The notes under the pieces were generated by a model. That model worked only from the letters and a program-made list of their open reading frames with translations. It made no database searches and was not told where the DNA came from. DNA of 64,000 bases from Zygophlyctis sp. KS116 (lineage: Eukaryota; Chytridiomycota): NCBI GenBank assembly GCA_054661495.1, contig BAAFSQ010000012.1, positions 22,185-86,184 on the forward strand, read 5' to 3'. The position numbers and the translations under genes are program-made. Below are positions 35,788-45,728 of the stretch, in pieces; the first letter of the stretch is position 1; every line of letters begins with the position of its first letter.

Positions 35788-35859
35788 AATTTATCGCATC
35801 TGGTGAATTTTAACGCAATCATGAAATATTAAGATAATTTTTAGATAAATAGAACATTC

Positions 35860-37362
35860 TTATTTTGCATTAAAACTAAAAAGTCGCTGGAGAGTATTTT
35901 TTCTTGGTATATTAGGTCGCTGTCTTGCTTCCAAACTGGCTGATATCGTCTGCTTTATTTTCTCTTCCATTAGCCTTAGCATTTTTACTTTAGCATCAGG
36001 AAATCGTATTAAAATAATTTCCAAGTTTTTGCTAGATATTTTTCCCAGATCACAATTAACCATTGTCCGTGCTGAGACTTCTCGAACTTGATTTTGCAAC
36101 AATGCTACTTCACCAATATAATCTCCTCTATGACACACCCGAACGAGATTCTCCCCATTGTATAAACTGGGCGTAGTGATTTCAATTTCACCTTTTAATA
36201 TAATGTACATATCTCTAGCTTCATCGCCAACTTTAAAAAGAAAGGTATCGCATGCAACATGAATAGGTTCAATAGCTAATGCTAGTGAAGATATAAAACT
36301 TTGATCATGATCTTGAAATATTTCCATTGAGTTTAAGATATCCCCATAGATACAATTCACTACAGCTTGATGAAGATCTTTTGGTAGATTTTTCCAAGCC
36401 ATTTTTTCATCTAATCCATCCAAATGATGAAATTTGATTTTCTCATGCCGCTTGATTTCATCTTGCAATTGAGTAGGAAATTTGTTTTGGCACATGTATG
36501 AATGAATTTGCCTGTATCTAAACTTGAATTGTTTTTTTCTATGAATTGATTCGTTACTGATTGATATTCTCAAAATTGAATTAATCATACCAAAAAAAGC
36601 CCCATAAATAATCGCAGCAATAAAAAGTTCAAATATTGAATAGACCAACTCAATATCAGTTTTACAGTCTCTTGTATTGAAAACAAATACTTCCATGGCA
36701 TAATAAATACTCCTATAATTTAATATGAATCAAAAGTTTTACATTGAATACTGATCAATCATTTCAGTCGCACCGCCATCTTTTATTATGACTTGATTTA
36801 CCCATGAATTATCCAACTGTTGCGATCCGGACAAACTAAAAAAGAAACAAGCAGACAAATGAACTAGTATCAAAAGTCCGATAATTGACTTTACTAATCT
36901 CCCAACTTGAACTGACACATACGGAATCGCCGATTGTACTACTGATTTTAGCAAAGAAGCCAATGCAGGAATAATCTTTATGGCTCTAAGATAGATCCAA
37001 ATTCTATAATTATAATCGTATGGATAACATGCTCCGCTTGATGCAGCCACTAATGGAATAATATCCCATGGCAACCAAAATGCTATTTGAAGAGCCCCAC
37101 CTTTCTTTATCATCATCTTAAACGTTTCCTTTGGAGAATCCTGTAAAGTACCAAATTCATCTCTGTATTGTACCAACATGGATGCTATTAAAACAGCTGC
37201 ATTAAGAAGATCGCAAACATAAAAGAGTGGGAATACTGGTAACAGTTGGCAAGTCCATCCCAATCCCAATGGTAGACTAATGATTTGAATGAAATTAACA
37301 ATCAAACAAAGATAAAACAACCCACAGCTCAGTATTGAATCTTGGGTTATAGTTTTTAGCAT
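35860..37362 (-). CDS. cyclic-nucleotide-binding ion channel with atypical pore
   Basis: Membrane channel of the CNG/HCN/EAG superfamily, 490 aa, two exons (37362-36743, 36712-35860; intron 30 nt). I count hydrophobic S1-S6: S2 runs into VCDLLNAAVLIASMLVQYRD, S3 has the LPWDIIPLV motif, S4 (YLRAIKIIPALASLLKS) keeps few charges, S5 is LLILVHLSACFFFSL. The pore loop reads YYAMEVFVFNTRDCKTD, with no GYGD or GET/GFG filter. A C-linker follows S6, then a full cyclic-nucleotide-binding domain with the phosphate cassette GEVALLQNQVREVSARTM. S1 and the N-terminus are short. Ligand and ion selectivity cannot be predicted. ATG 37362 follows an in-frame stop. Confidence 0.8.
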
Positions 37363-37386
37363 GATGAATCTACTGATTTGATGAGG

Positions 37387-37404
37387 TGACGTCGACAAAC
37401 GTCA
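37387..37404 (+). promoter_or_regulatory. paired TGACGT-type sites in divergent promoter
   Basis: TGACGTCG at 37387 and ACGTCA at 37399 lie between the channel start (37362, minus) and the MORN3 start (37414, plus). Only 51 bp separate the two start codons, so these sites fill most of the shared promoter. Factor binding is inference. Confidence 0.4.
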
Positions 37405-37413
37405 TTATTCAAA

Positions 37414-38203
37414 ATGTCTAGATCAACTTCTCTTAAAGATAACAATTCTAAAAAGAATGGAAGTCATGCTATATTATACATGACAAATGGAGATACTTAT
37501 CATGGAGAATGGAAGAATGATCTAAAACATGGTATTTTATTACTATTAAACAATAGGAAATGGAACTTTTACATGGCAAAAAACTGGTAATATTTATCAA
37601 GGTGAATGGGCATTTGATAAAAGATCTGGATATGGAACTCTTTCAGTCTTAAGCATTGAAACCCCAAATTTAGTCTCTAATGATCCTCACCAATTCATTT
37701 CTAATCTTAAAAAGAGTTTTAAAGCGACTAAAAAGATTATAAAATCATATGCTGGTGAATGGGAATATGATATGAGACATGGAATAGGGACATGTTATTA
37801 TCCCAATGGTAATATTTATACTGGACATTGGGAGTATGATATGAAGGAAGGTTGGGGTACAATGGAATATGCAGATGGATCTATATACCAAGGAGAATTT
37901 CATAAAGAAAATAGACACGGACAAGGAGTTTTATTATTATCTAGCGGTGATCGATATGAAGGAATGTGGTTTAATGATGTTAAAGAAGGACCAGGAAAAT
38001 TTATATATAGAATTAAAAGAAGAGTTTATGAAGGAGAATGGTGTTTAGATTTACCAAAATGTGGAACACTTAAAGATTTACCAGGAATACCTGGATATAA
38101 TCCAAAATATGCGATTCCAAAGATTGAACTAGAAAATCCTCAAGAAATTCTAGATACTCAAAAGGAGTTGTTGACTGCAGATCGATTGACTCGTCTAGTA
38201 TAG
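37414..38203 (+). CDS. MORN3: MORN-repeat protein, MORN3 type
   Basis: Protein of 254 aa in two exons (37414-37531, 37557-38203; intron 25 nt). Seven or so MORN repeats are visible: GDTYHGEWKNDLKHG, GNIYQGEWAFDKRSGYG, YAGEWEYDMRHGIG, IYTGHWEYDMKEGWG, IYQGEFHKENRHGQG, RYEGMWFNDVKEGPG and VYEGEWCLDLPKCGT. The final KCGTLKD followed by AIPKIELENPQEIL matches the C-terminal tail specific to MORN3, which is associated with flagella and spermatogenesis in animals. Together with HYLS1 it points to a flagellated stage. Function here is inferred from the family. Confidence 0.75.
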
Positions 38204-38296
38204 ACCTTGAAACTAAAACTTCAAATAAAACTTCAAATAAAACTAAATCTAAAACTAAAATTACCTTTTTTAAACCCTAAATTCTTTTACGTGAAA

Positions 38297-38739
38297 ATGA
38301 AAGCAGTCACTTGGAATAATCGTAATTAGAGTCTTTACTAACATTAGCCTTTATGGGATACATCCATACACTATTAGCTCATGGACCAAAAAGAACTTTA
38401 AAGTTGATATTAACCCTTTCTCAGCCTAAAGTAGGAAAATTAGTAGGAACAGATTCTTTAGGAAATGAATACTATGAAAATAGACTAGAAATTAATTACA
38501 GAGACCGATGGATTATATATTCTAAATGGAATTTTGATGCATCTCAAATCCCTGCTGAATGGCACGCATGGATGACACATATGACTGATGAATTACCATC
38601 TGGAAAACTTCCATTTTTCTCTCCAAAAACTTGGAATGAAAACCTAACTGGGACTTTTGGAGCTTTCAAGACTTATTCTACAGTTGTGCCTAAAATTAAC
38701 TCTTGGAGTCCAAGGGTTCTAGAAAGGAGTAAAAAGTAA
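38297..38739 (+). CDS. NDUFA12: complex I accessory subunit NDUFA12 (B17.2)
   Basis: Accessory subunit of mitochondrial NADH:ubiquinone oxidoreductase. Two exons (38297-38321, 38348-38739; intron 26 nt with a TACTAAC branch point) give 138 aa. The diagnostic block KLVGTDSLGNEYYENR, DRWIIYSKWNFDASQIPAEW, HAWMTHMTDELP and the WNENLTGTFGAFKTYST tail are present. The short first exon adds MKAVTWNN; without it ATG 38353 would serve. Its presence implies a functional complex I, so the mitochondrion is respiratory and not reduced. Confidence 0.92.
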
Positions 38740-38848
38740 ATATCATCTTGTCTTTCTTGAGGTCCGAGATTTTGTAAAAAATAGAAATTGAAAATAGAAT
38801 ATAGATGGTGGGTGTCAAACAGAGTTGTAGGTCTGATTTAGCTTTAAA

Positions 38849-39546
38849 ATGAAAGTGTTGCTAAAAGTAATTATTCTTGGAGACTCTGGAGTAGGAAAAA
38901 CATCTCTTATGAATCAATATGTGAATAGGAAATTTAGTTCTCAGTATAAAGCAACAATTGGTGCAGATTTCTTAACAAAGGAAATTTCTATTGATGATAA
39001 ATTGGTGACAACTCAGGTTTTTCTATTTTATTAATTAAAAAGATTTGGGATACAGCAGGACAGGAAAGATTTCAGTCTCTAGGTGTAGCATTCTACAGAG
39101 GATCAGATTGTTGTGTATTGGTTTTTGACGTGAATAATGCAAAATCATTTGACAGTTTAGACAATTGGAGAGATGAATTCTTATTACAAGCTAATCCTAA
39201 AGACTCTTCAGATTTTCCATTTATTCTAATTGGAAATAAAGTTGATGTAGAAGAGAGTAAACGGCAGGTATTTTTTTTAAATTTTTTAAATTTCTGGTTT
39301 CTACTAAAAGAGCAATGGCTTGGTGTACATCTAAAGGAAATATACCAGTATTTACTAGTTTTTTCTAAAAATTTATAGTATTTTGAAACTTCTGCAAAGG
39401 AAGGTTCAAATGTAGAAACAGCTTTTGCAACAATTTCAAAGAATGCATTGGCTAGAGAATCTAATACAGAATTTGCTGATTTTCCGGATCCTGTCTCTCT
39501 GACACCAGATACTAGACATGGAGTGGGTCTGGGAAACTGTTGTTGA
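38849..39546 (+). CDS. RAB7: late-endosomal Rab GTPase RAB7/YPT7
   Basis: Controls late endosome and vacuole fusion. Four exons (38849-39016, 39043-39267, 39297-39347, 39379-39546), 203 aa. G motifs are all standard: [51 protein letters not shown] and TSAKEG, with the Rab7-type ASN-like region ([17 protein letters not shown]). The C-terminus ends GNCC, a double-cysteine geranylgeranylation site. The second intron (39268-39296) joins SKRQ to [10 protein letters not shown] in frame only if it ends in TG and not AG. The stop is 1 nt before the start of the RIF1-like gene. Confidence 0.93.
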
Positions 39547-39547
39547 A

Positions 39548-41542
39548 ATGACTTTAATAAGATTGATAAATTTAATTGAATCACTACGAAAAAATCCTAA
39601 TTTTACAAGGAAATGGGGGGAAATTGCTACACTATTTAATGGAAATTATGCTGATTCTGTGTATGAGAGTATTTTAAACTTGATAAAACGAGACTTAAAT
39701 GTTCAGAAAAGACTAGATGATACAATAAAGGCAATTTTAGTCATGATGGACAAGTTTCCAATGGAATTTCAGATAAAAATAATTTCAATTTTTAAGGATT
39801 TAGAGATTGATAATGATCTTGTAGGAGATGTTTTACAAAAATTAAATGTAAATATTATCATGCAAGATTTTGGGATTTTAGAATTTCTATTCAAAAAATT
39901 TACAGGAAATCTACTCACTACTCTCACTATTTACTTTGAAAAATCTAGAATTTTAATGGAAAATTCTGGGCATGTTTGGTTTCCGCAAGGTATATTAAAG
40001 TACAATACTCTAAAGTTTGAATTTTTGAATTTTTGAATTTTAGGGAAATATTCGATTTTAAATTAAAGTGATTCTGTGTCTCTTAAAGGATGGGCAAAAT
40101 CAAGCAGATGATTTTTTAAGAGAAAAAATTCGTGATTTAATAGGAATAGATTTAAAATTGTCGGCAGATGATCTTGTAAATATAGTACAGGAAAACTTTA
40201 AAAATGATCAAATTGTTGGTCTGAAAGCTTGGGGACATATAATTACTATTTTAGGATCAGATCTACATAGAACACAGAATCTGAATTTAATGCTGAATCT
40301 GATTGAAGTTGCTTTTAATTCAGATCAATCATGTATAAGAACTAGTGCATTCAAAGGGTGGAGAAGATTGATTCTCTCTTTTGTTCATAAAGGTTAATTT
40401 TATAACTAATAACTGGTTAGATCATTTATTTAGTGTTAAAAGAGTTAATTTAATTTTACTACCTATTTGGAATGGGATTAAATATGAAAAAGTACAAGAG
40501 ACACGGGATGAAATGCATACAACATTTTTATATTTAATTAGAGTACTCTCAATGCATGATTTGAAACCATTTTTATCTATAATATTTGAATTATTTATAA
40601 AGGATGAATTACTCAAGGATAAAAAGGATTCTCAGGAAATGTTTAGCAACATTTTAGGTATTTTACTTTAATTAAAATAAAGTTCAGCTTCTAGCTTCTA
40701 CAATAAAGAAAAAAATTGATATTTCTAGTTTGTATGATGGAATAGATGATTCTTCAAGGAATAATATCTTGAAAATAGGACCTGTAGATCCAGATTCAAT
40801 TTTTGAATTATCTTGTCAAGCAATGAAATTCCTGATTTTAAATGTAATTTAATTAATTATAAATATTCAGGATTTTTCAGAATTTTCTAAAATCTGGAAA
40901 GAAACTCATAAATTTGCTAGTAAGAGTTTGAAAAAGGATATATATTTGCTTCAACTGAAAAATCATTTGTCAGAATTCAGGTCTGATTCGGTATTATCAA
41001 AAAGTAACAAACATCCGTCACTTATTCCTAGATTTAGATCATCTTGAAGATTATCAAGATAATCCAAAAAAGAGACCTTTGGAAAATTTAACTGTTGATA
41101 GTTTAAACTATTCTCATATCCCCGCAGGTTCGGAGAGTTCTATATTGAAAGATCCTTTAAAGGTAATATAATCTATTTAATTTTAAGAATGACAATATGA
41201 TTAGATTTCAAAACTCTCCTGATATATCACAACGAGAAAATAATTTCAATGCAGAGTCTGAAATTTTCAATGTATTTCCTCTGGAAGATGAGAACTTTGT
41301 TCCTTCATCTCCAGTGACGAAGAGACAGCGACTAGATCTTGAGAATGATTTTAAGATTCTTTCAACACAGACTCTGGAATCGTCTGTGGTGGCACTCTTA
41401 AATAGAGAGAATGAGCTTGGCAATGCATCTACGAGGTAAAATATTAATATGATTAATGTAATTTAGGGACTTGATTTCAATGCAAAAATCTCTACTATCA
41501 TTTTTATCCAGAGTCACAATAACGTTGGAATCTAAATTGTAG
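39548..41542 (+). CDS. short RIF1-like protein with SILK and RVxF motifs
   Basis: Protein of 583 aa in eight exons (39548-39989, 40069-40392, 40421-40657, 40683-40843, 40871-41003, 41032-41162, 41188-41435, 41467-41542). The N-terminal two thirds are HEAT-like helices; [30 protein letters not shown] and the following [13 protein letters not shown] resemble the Rif1 N-terminal hook. The C-terminal region is disordered and holds SSILKDPLK near residue 469 and RVTIT near 574, the order of PP1-docking SILK and RVxF motifs known in RIF1. That combination supports a role in replication-timing control through PP1, by inference. The first intron is 79 nt, an outlier. ATG 39548 follows the RAB7 stop by 1 nt. 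Confidence 0.5.
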
Positions 41543-41561
41543 TTTTGGGGTCCAACCCTTC

Positions 41562-42329
41562 ATGGGAAAATCAAAGGATCAACGAGATATATTTTACAGA
41601 CTTGCCAAAGAACAAGGATGGAGAGCAAGATCAGCATTCAAACTATTACAACTTGATGAGGAATTTGGACTATTTAAAGGAGTTGAAAGGTGTGTTGATC
41701 TCTGTGCAGCTCCAGGATCATGGTCTCAGGTTCTAAGTAGGAAATTGGGGAGTAGCAAGGGCAAAGAGAAGATTATTGCTGTAGATTTGCAGGCGATGGC
41801 TCCACTTCCAGGTGTAATACAACTTCAAGGCGATATCACCAAACTCTCTACAGCAGAAGCCATCATCCAACACTTTGAAGGTGAAAAGGCTGATTTTGTA
41901 TGTTCAGACGGAGCTCCAGATATAACAGGATTGCATGATTTGGATGAATATCTTCAAGCTCAGCTGATTTTAGCTGCATTCAATATTACAATGCATGTTT
42001 TAAAGCCTGGAGGATCGTTTGTTGCTAAAATATTCAAAGGAAGAGACATTACTCTATTATATGCACAAATGAAAATCTTTTTTGATAAAGTGACATGCTC
42101 AAAGCCTTCGAGCTCTAGAGGATCAAGTACAGAAGCATTCATTGTATGCCAAGGTTTTAAAATACCTGATGGCTTTGAACCCATTATGATTGATCCAAAC
42201 ATAGATTATGCGGCTAGAGATAATCTTAGTGAAATTCAAAAAGTAATTGTACCGTTTATTGCTTGCGGAGGTAAATTAAAAGATTCTAAAATTATCATAG
42301 ACTTGAGTGGATTTGCAAACTGTCAATAA
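41562..42329 (+). CDS. TRM7: tRNA 2'-O-ribose methyltransferase TRM7 (FTSJ1)
   Basis: RrmJ/FtsJ-family enzyme that methylates ribose of positions 32 and 34 in the tRNA anticodon loop, with TRM732/TRM734 partners. Single exon, 255 aa. The start is [19 protein letters not shown], the standard TRM7 opening. The K-D-K-E catalytic set is seen in [33 protein letters not shown] and [11 protein letters not shown], and the SAM-binding motif is [14 protein letters not shown]. The gene starts 19 bp after the RIF1-like stop. Identification is firm. Confidence 0.95.
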   Translation: MGKSKDQRDIFYRLAKEQGWRARSAFKLLQLDEEFGLFKGVERCVDLCAAPGSWSQVLSRKLGSSKGKEKIIAVDLQAMAPLPGVIQLQGDITKLSTAEAIIQHFEGEKADFVCSDGAPDITGLHDLDEYLQAQLILAAFNITMHVLKPGGSFVAKIFKGRDITLLYAQMKIFFDKVTCSKPSSSRGSSTEAFIVCQGFKIPDGFEPIMIDPNIDYAARDNLSEIQKVIVPFIACGGKLKDSKIIIDLSGFANCQ

Positions 42330-42462
42330 AATTGATTTTTCTAAAGTCTCGTCGATAATTGTTTCTGAATAGTAATACCAACTAATGATATAATGACGTT
42401 TATCCTAGAAAAATGTTGTTTGTTAAACTCATTCGACTCCAGAAAAGACCATTTCTATTCAA

Positions 42463-42576
42463 TTACCAAACGGATATTTCATGGCCAAAATAATAAGAAA
42501 CAGTAATGATATAAACAAGATAGCCAATGATGCAGATGGTTATCAAGGAAGAGGGCAAGAGGTACTGTGGGATCAT
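42463..42576 (-). CDS. possible 37-aa single-pass membrane micropeptide
   Basis: In the 326-bp gap after TRM7 the minus strand carries an ATG at 42576 and an ORF whose product is mostly one hydrophobic helix (SSLITICIIGYLVYIITVSY). The frame is open further upstream to about 42651 without another ATG, and an upstream splice is possible. Small membrane subunits of respiratory complexes look like this, but I cannot name one. It may be chance. The rest of 42330-42655 shows nothing else I can support, apart from a TGACGT at 42394. Confidence 0.25.
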   Translation of the reverse strand: MIPQYLLPSSLITICIIGYLVYIITVSYYFGHEISVW

Positions 42577-42655
42577 ACGTTGAATCACTTCAAATGATTG
42601 TAGGTGGATGTCTACTAAACAAAAATAGATTTGCGTAAAATCAAAGTCCACTTAA

Positions 42656-43418
42656 TTAAATGATTCTCCATGCATAAAAGTTTTTTATCCTTTCAGGAAG
42701 CGCCCTATTTCTATATCTCTTTAAAGTCTCCATTGCATTAGCTAATTGAGCATTTGAAAATCTCTCGAGAAAATAGTCTACAGAGTCCCAATTTTGATGT
42801 GCTGCTAATAAACGAATTACTTGATAGTCATCTTCAGTCGGATCTGTTGTATAAAAGAAATGAAATTGAATCATGTATGAGTAGAGCTCGTCTGAACCTC
42901 GCATTCGTGCAACTTTCACGATCTCATCATAATACCTCTTGACTCTAGAATCATGCAGTAAAATATCAATCATTTTCCAATCATGCCTATCAGCTGAATC
43001 AAAAATAATACCAAAGTTTTTCACATTTGGATCAACTCCCTTTTTATGATCTAGAGATAATAAGAATTTTACGAAATCATAATCCACATTGTAAACAGCT
43101 TTTCGCAAACAAAAGTTAACATCTACTGATGAATCAGTATTCAAGTTCAAAGACTTGATTATAGCATTGTGATCTCCATTCATGCATGCAATTTTCAGAG
43201 AATTTTCCTGATCTAAAGCATTAGCGCCCTCTATTCTAGACTCTTTTTTAGGAGCTTTGATCAACCGATTAGATCTAAATCATGATTTTAAATATTGATT
43301 ACATTGCATCTTTCGCCCCTCTATTGATTGCATTGGCTATATCCTTAGAAGGAGCAGCAGAGACCAGGAATGCTAAACAATGATAAAAGAGCAAAACGAC
43401 TGACCAAGAGAAAAACAT
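42656..43418 (-). CDS. secreted ankyrin-like repeat protein
   Basis: Protein of 244 aa, two exons (43418-43303, 43274-42656; intron 28 nt). The first exon encodes a hydrophobic N-terminus (FFSWSVVLLFYHCLAFLVSA) ending at a probable signal-peptidase site before APSKDIA. The mature part begins basic (NRLIKAPKKESR) and continues with degenerate ankyrin-like helices: NSLKIACMNGDHNAIIKSLN, NVDYDFVKFLLSLD, RHDWKMIDILLHDSRV, IRLLAAHQNWDSVDYFLERF. Such a secreted repeat protein fits an extracellular or host-directed role if the organism is parasitic; this is inference. No clear ortholog is recognised. It has no transmembrane segment besides the leader. Confidence 0.6.
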
Positions 43419-43721
43419 GATGGGCCAGAGCCTAAACTCGACCTAGAAGAATGAGCCGTTCATTTCGATACGAATCCAATGATCTGTTTCCAACCGATCC
43501 ATATTATTTTTCTAGATTATAATAATTTTCCAAATCGTTTAATATTACTACTCCTAATTTTCTAAAATTCATTTTTTGATCTAATCAGTTAATAATCCTT
43601 ATAGTGTCCATCTTTGAGTACCGCTTGATAATCTATTTAGGGATTTGACTTATTGACGATACAATTGAATTTCCTAGATTTGAATTATCGTAATTTCTAT
43701 TGAATTTTGCAATTTTGACTC
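43419..43721. other. intergenic region, no gene seen
   Basis: About 300 bp of AT-rich divergent promoter between the secreted ankyrin-like gene and SMN. I see only short open frames and no RNA gene or repeat that I can support. Confidence 0.5.
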
Positions 43722-44165
43722 ATGAAATCAGACTCTGAATTAGAAGATGGGGAAGAGATTGAAGATGATACTATTAATGATTTGAATGCAGATGATTGGG
43801 ATGATTCAGCATTAATAGAAGCTTGGGATATGGCTAAAAATGAATATTTAAAACATCATGGATTGGAAAGTGAAGATACTAATCCTCTAAAGAGACAAAA
43901 GACTCAAGATCAAACAGTAGAAATTAAAGATTCAGTCAGTAAAACTCAATCGCTGGAAAAACCTGATCAGACAATTCATCAACCAACGATATCCGTTGCT
44001 GATAATAAACAGAAATCTAAAAAACCTGATGAAAGCACCAATGATCATACTAAAGATAAAAACTATAAAGTAGAGGACTCTGATGGACCGATTTCTAGTG
44101 ATCAACTGAATGCACTTATGGCATGGTATTGGGCAGGATATTATACCGCTAAATTGAATAGATAA
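43722..44165 (+). CDS. SMN1: survival motor neuron protein SMN, Tudor-less
   Basis: Scaffold of the SMN complex that loads Sm rings onto spliceosomal snRNAs. Single exon, 147 aa. The N-terminal Gemin2-binding motif is clear (DDWDDSALIEAWDMAKNEY, residues about 24-42), followed by a disordered charged linker, and the C-terminal YG-box oligomerisation helix (NALMAWYWAGYYTAKL). No Tudor domain lies between, as in fission yeast SMN. In a genome dense with introns a working snRNP assembly factor is expected. It faces SERF, stops 12 bp apart. Confidence 0.9.
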   Translation: MKSDSELEDGEEIEDDTINDLNADDWDDSALIEAWDMAKNEYLKHHGLESEDTNPLKRQKTQDQTVEIKDSVSKTQSLEKPDQTIHQPTISVADNKQKSKKPDESTNDHTKDKNYKVEDSDGPISSDQLNALMAWYWAGYYTAKLNR

Positions 44166-44177
44166 ATAGTAATTCTG

Positions 44178-44412
44178 TTATTTATTTGATGATTCTTTTT
44201 CTTTTGCTGCAGCTTCTTTTGCAGCCTTTTTAGCCAATACTTGAGCGGCATCACTGTTATTAAGTAAAAAATAATTACTATTCTCTTCTCTGCTGTACAG
44301 TCATTCCATCTTCTCTCTTTTTAGTAGAAGATGCTTGTTTTTTAAGACTATGATCAGATCAAACTACTTACTTTTTTTGTCGAGCTAAGTCCCTTTGATT
44401 GCCTCGAGTCAT
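44178..44412 (-). CDS. SERF/4F5 family small basic protein
   Basis: Small basic protein of 61 aa in three exons (44412-44372, 44347-44279, 44253-44178; introns 24 and 25 nt). The family signature MTRGNQRDLARQKNLKKQ is completed precisely by the first splice (AA|T giving Asn), followed by KREDGMTVQQRRE and a Lys/Ala-rich tail. SERF proteins bind nucleic acids and promote amyloid aggregation in animals. In human 5q13 SERF1 neighbours SMN1; here SERF is the convergent neighbour of SMN. The ATG is 28 bp from the divergent PA14 gene start. Confidence 0.85.
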
Positions 44413-44440
44413 TTTCTGTTAAATTATTCCGTATCACTAA

Positions 44441-45712
44441 ATGCTTACTTCAGACGTTAATAGCTTTATAGAGTAAGTTTTGCTATACTAATCAGAAGAA
44501 CTGATTTTAAGAAAAGACGTCATCGAATACCATCAGTAAGCTCTGATGTGAGTTCTCTCGCGTCATCGATTGGCGCTCATCCAGTCATTGTTAAAGTAAA
44601 GGGAGATGAACTGCATGAAGGTGTCATGTATGAATACTATAAGGGAGAGTTTGATGCATTGCCTGAATTTAGTTCATTGGTTCCGTCTGGAAGGGGAATA
44701 ATTAATGATATTTCTGTAACTCCCACATCAGAACTGATTTCATTTGATACAAATTTATCATCAGCGCCATCAAAAGAGTCTGGGAATTTTGCATTGCGAT
44801 TTACTTGTATGTTAAAAATACCAACTGCTGGAGTATGGACCTTTTATCTTTTATCAAATGATGGATCTGCATTGTACTTGTCAGGAAAGAAAATAGTTTC
44901 TAATGATGGATCACATTATGCAGTTGAAAGAGAAGGGAAATTAAGAATTCGAGAACCAGGACTATATCCATTAACAATATTGTATTTTCATAGAAATGGA
45001 AAGATTTTAGGTATATCAGTTACAATATAAATATTATAGAAGGAGTTAGAACTGGGCCTTGTCTTTCTTTTTCTTTTTACTTTTCAGGAACTGGTTGGTT
45101 GCCGTATCCAGCTGATCATGTTGCTAAACAAGTTGTTCCTGCATCTAGTTATTTTTATGATGTCAATGATGAAAAAACTAGATTATTCTTATCTTCAGTT
45201 TCTGAAGCGGAAGCATGCAATTATGAATTACAAATGTCTTATGAACAGAGTGTAGAAGCTGAATTACAGGATTTATCATCAAAAGTGTATAAAGAGTTTA
45301 CTAAATTTTAGATTCACATTGCAAAAGACACTGCAAGATTTTTATCAGAGATTTGATAAACTGTTTAAAAAAGCCTCGGAACAACCATTAGCAAGAAATT
45401 CACAAAATTCTGCAGAAACTTCTGAGTCTGATTTATCGCTAGAGAATTCATTAGAGTCAAAATTTGCCTCTGTAGAAAGACATTTGGCAGGTATTCAGAA
45501 ATTACAGTGCTCTTATTTCTTTATGCTAGGACTTCAAGTGAAACTGGAAGAAAATGCTTCATCTATTAAAATTCAGGTAATTTTTATTTTTAAAAGTAAA
45601 GGATGCCTATGAACAAGTCCTTAGCCAAAATATTCCTGTCGATGAATGGCCAAAGTTTCTTGTGCAGCTTGCCAGAACCCAAGATTTCTCCGAACAAAGA
45701 CGTGATCATTGA
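44441..45712 (+). CDS. PA14-domain coiled-coil protein
   Basis: Protein of 389 aa in five exons (44441-44472, 44496-45010, 45040-45286, 45312-45576, 45602-45712; introns 23, 29, 25 and 25 nt). A PA14-type beta-barrel, a carbohydrate-binding fold, occupies about residues 40-200: GVMYEYYKGEFDALPEFSSL, NFALRFTCML, VWTFYLLSNDGSALYLSGKK, LRIREPGLYPLTILYF. It is preceded by a basic stretch (KKRRHRIPS) and followed by a long coiled-coil half. No signal peptide is present, so it would be intracellular, unusual for PA14 domains. I know no named ortholog. The stop lies 16 bp before the KH/SAM start. Confidence 0.65.
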
Positions 45713-45728
45713 TTATTGCGCGTTTGGT

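Noticed and set aside
38210-38275. Telomere-like AAACT repeats
   Set aside because: Only irregular ACTTCAAATAAA units and a single AAACCCTAA are present, between two ordinary genes; not a telomeric array.
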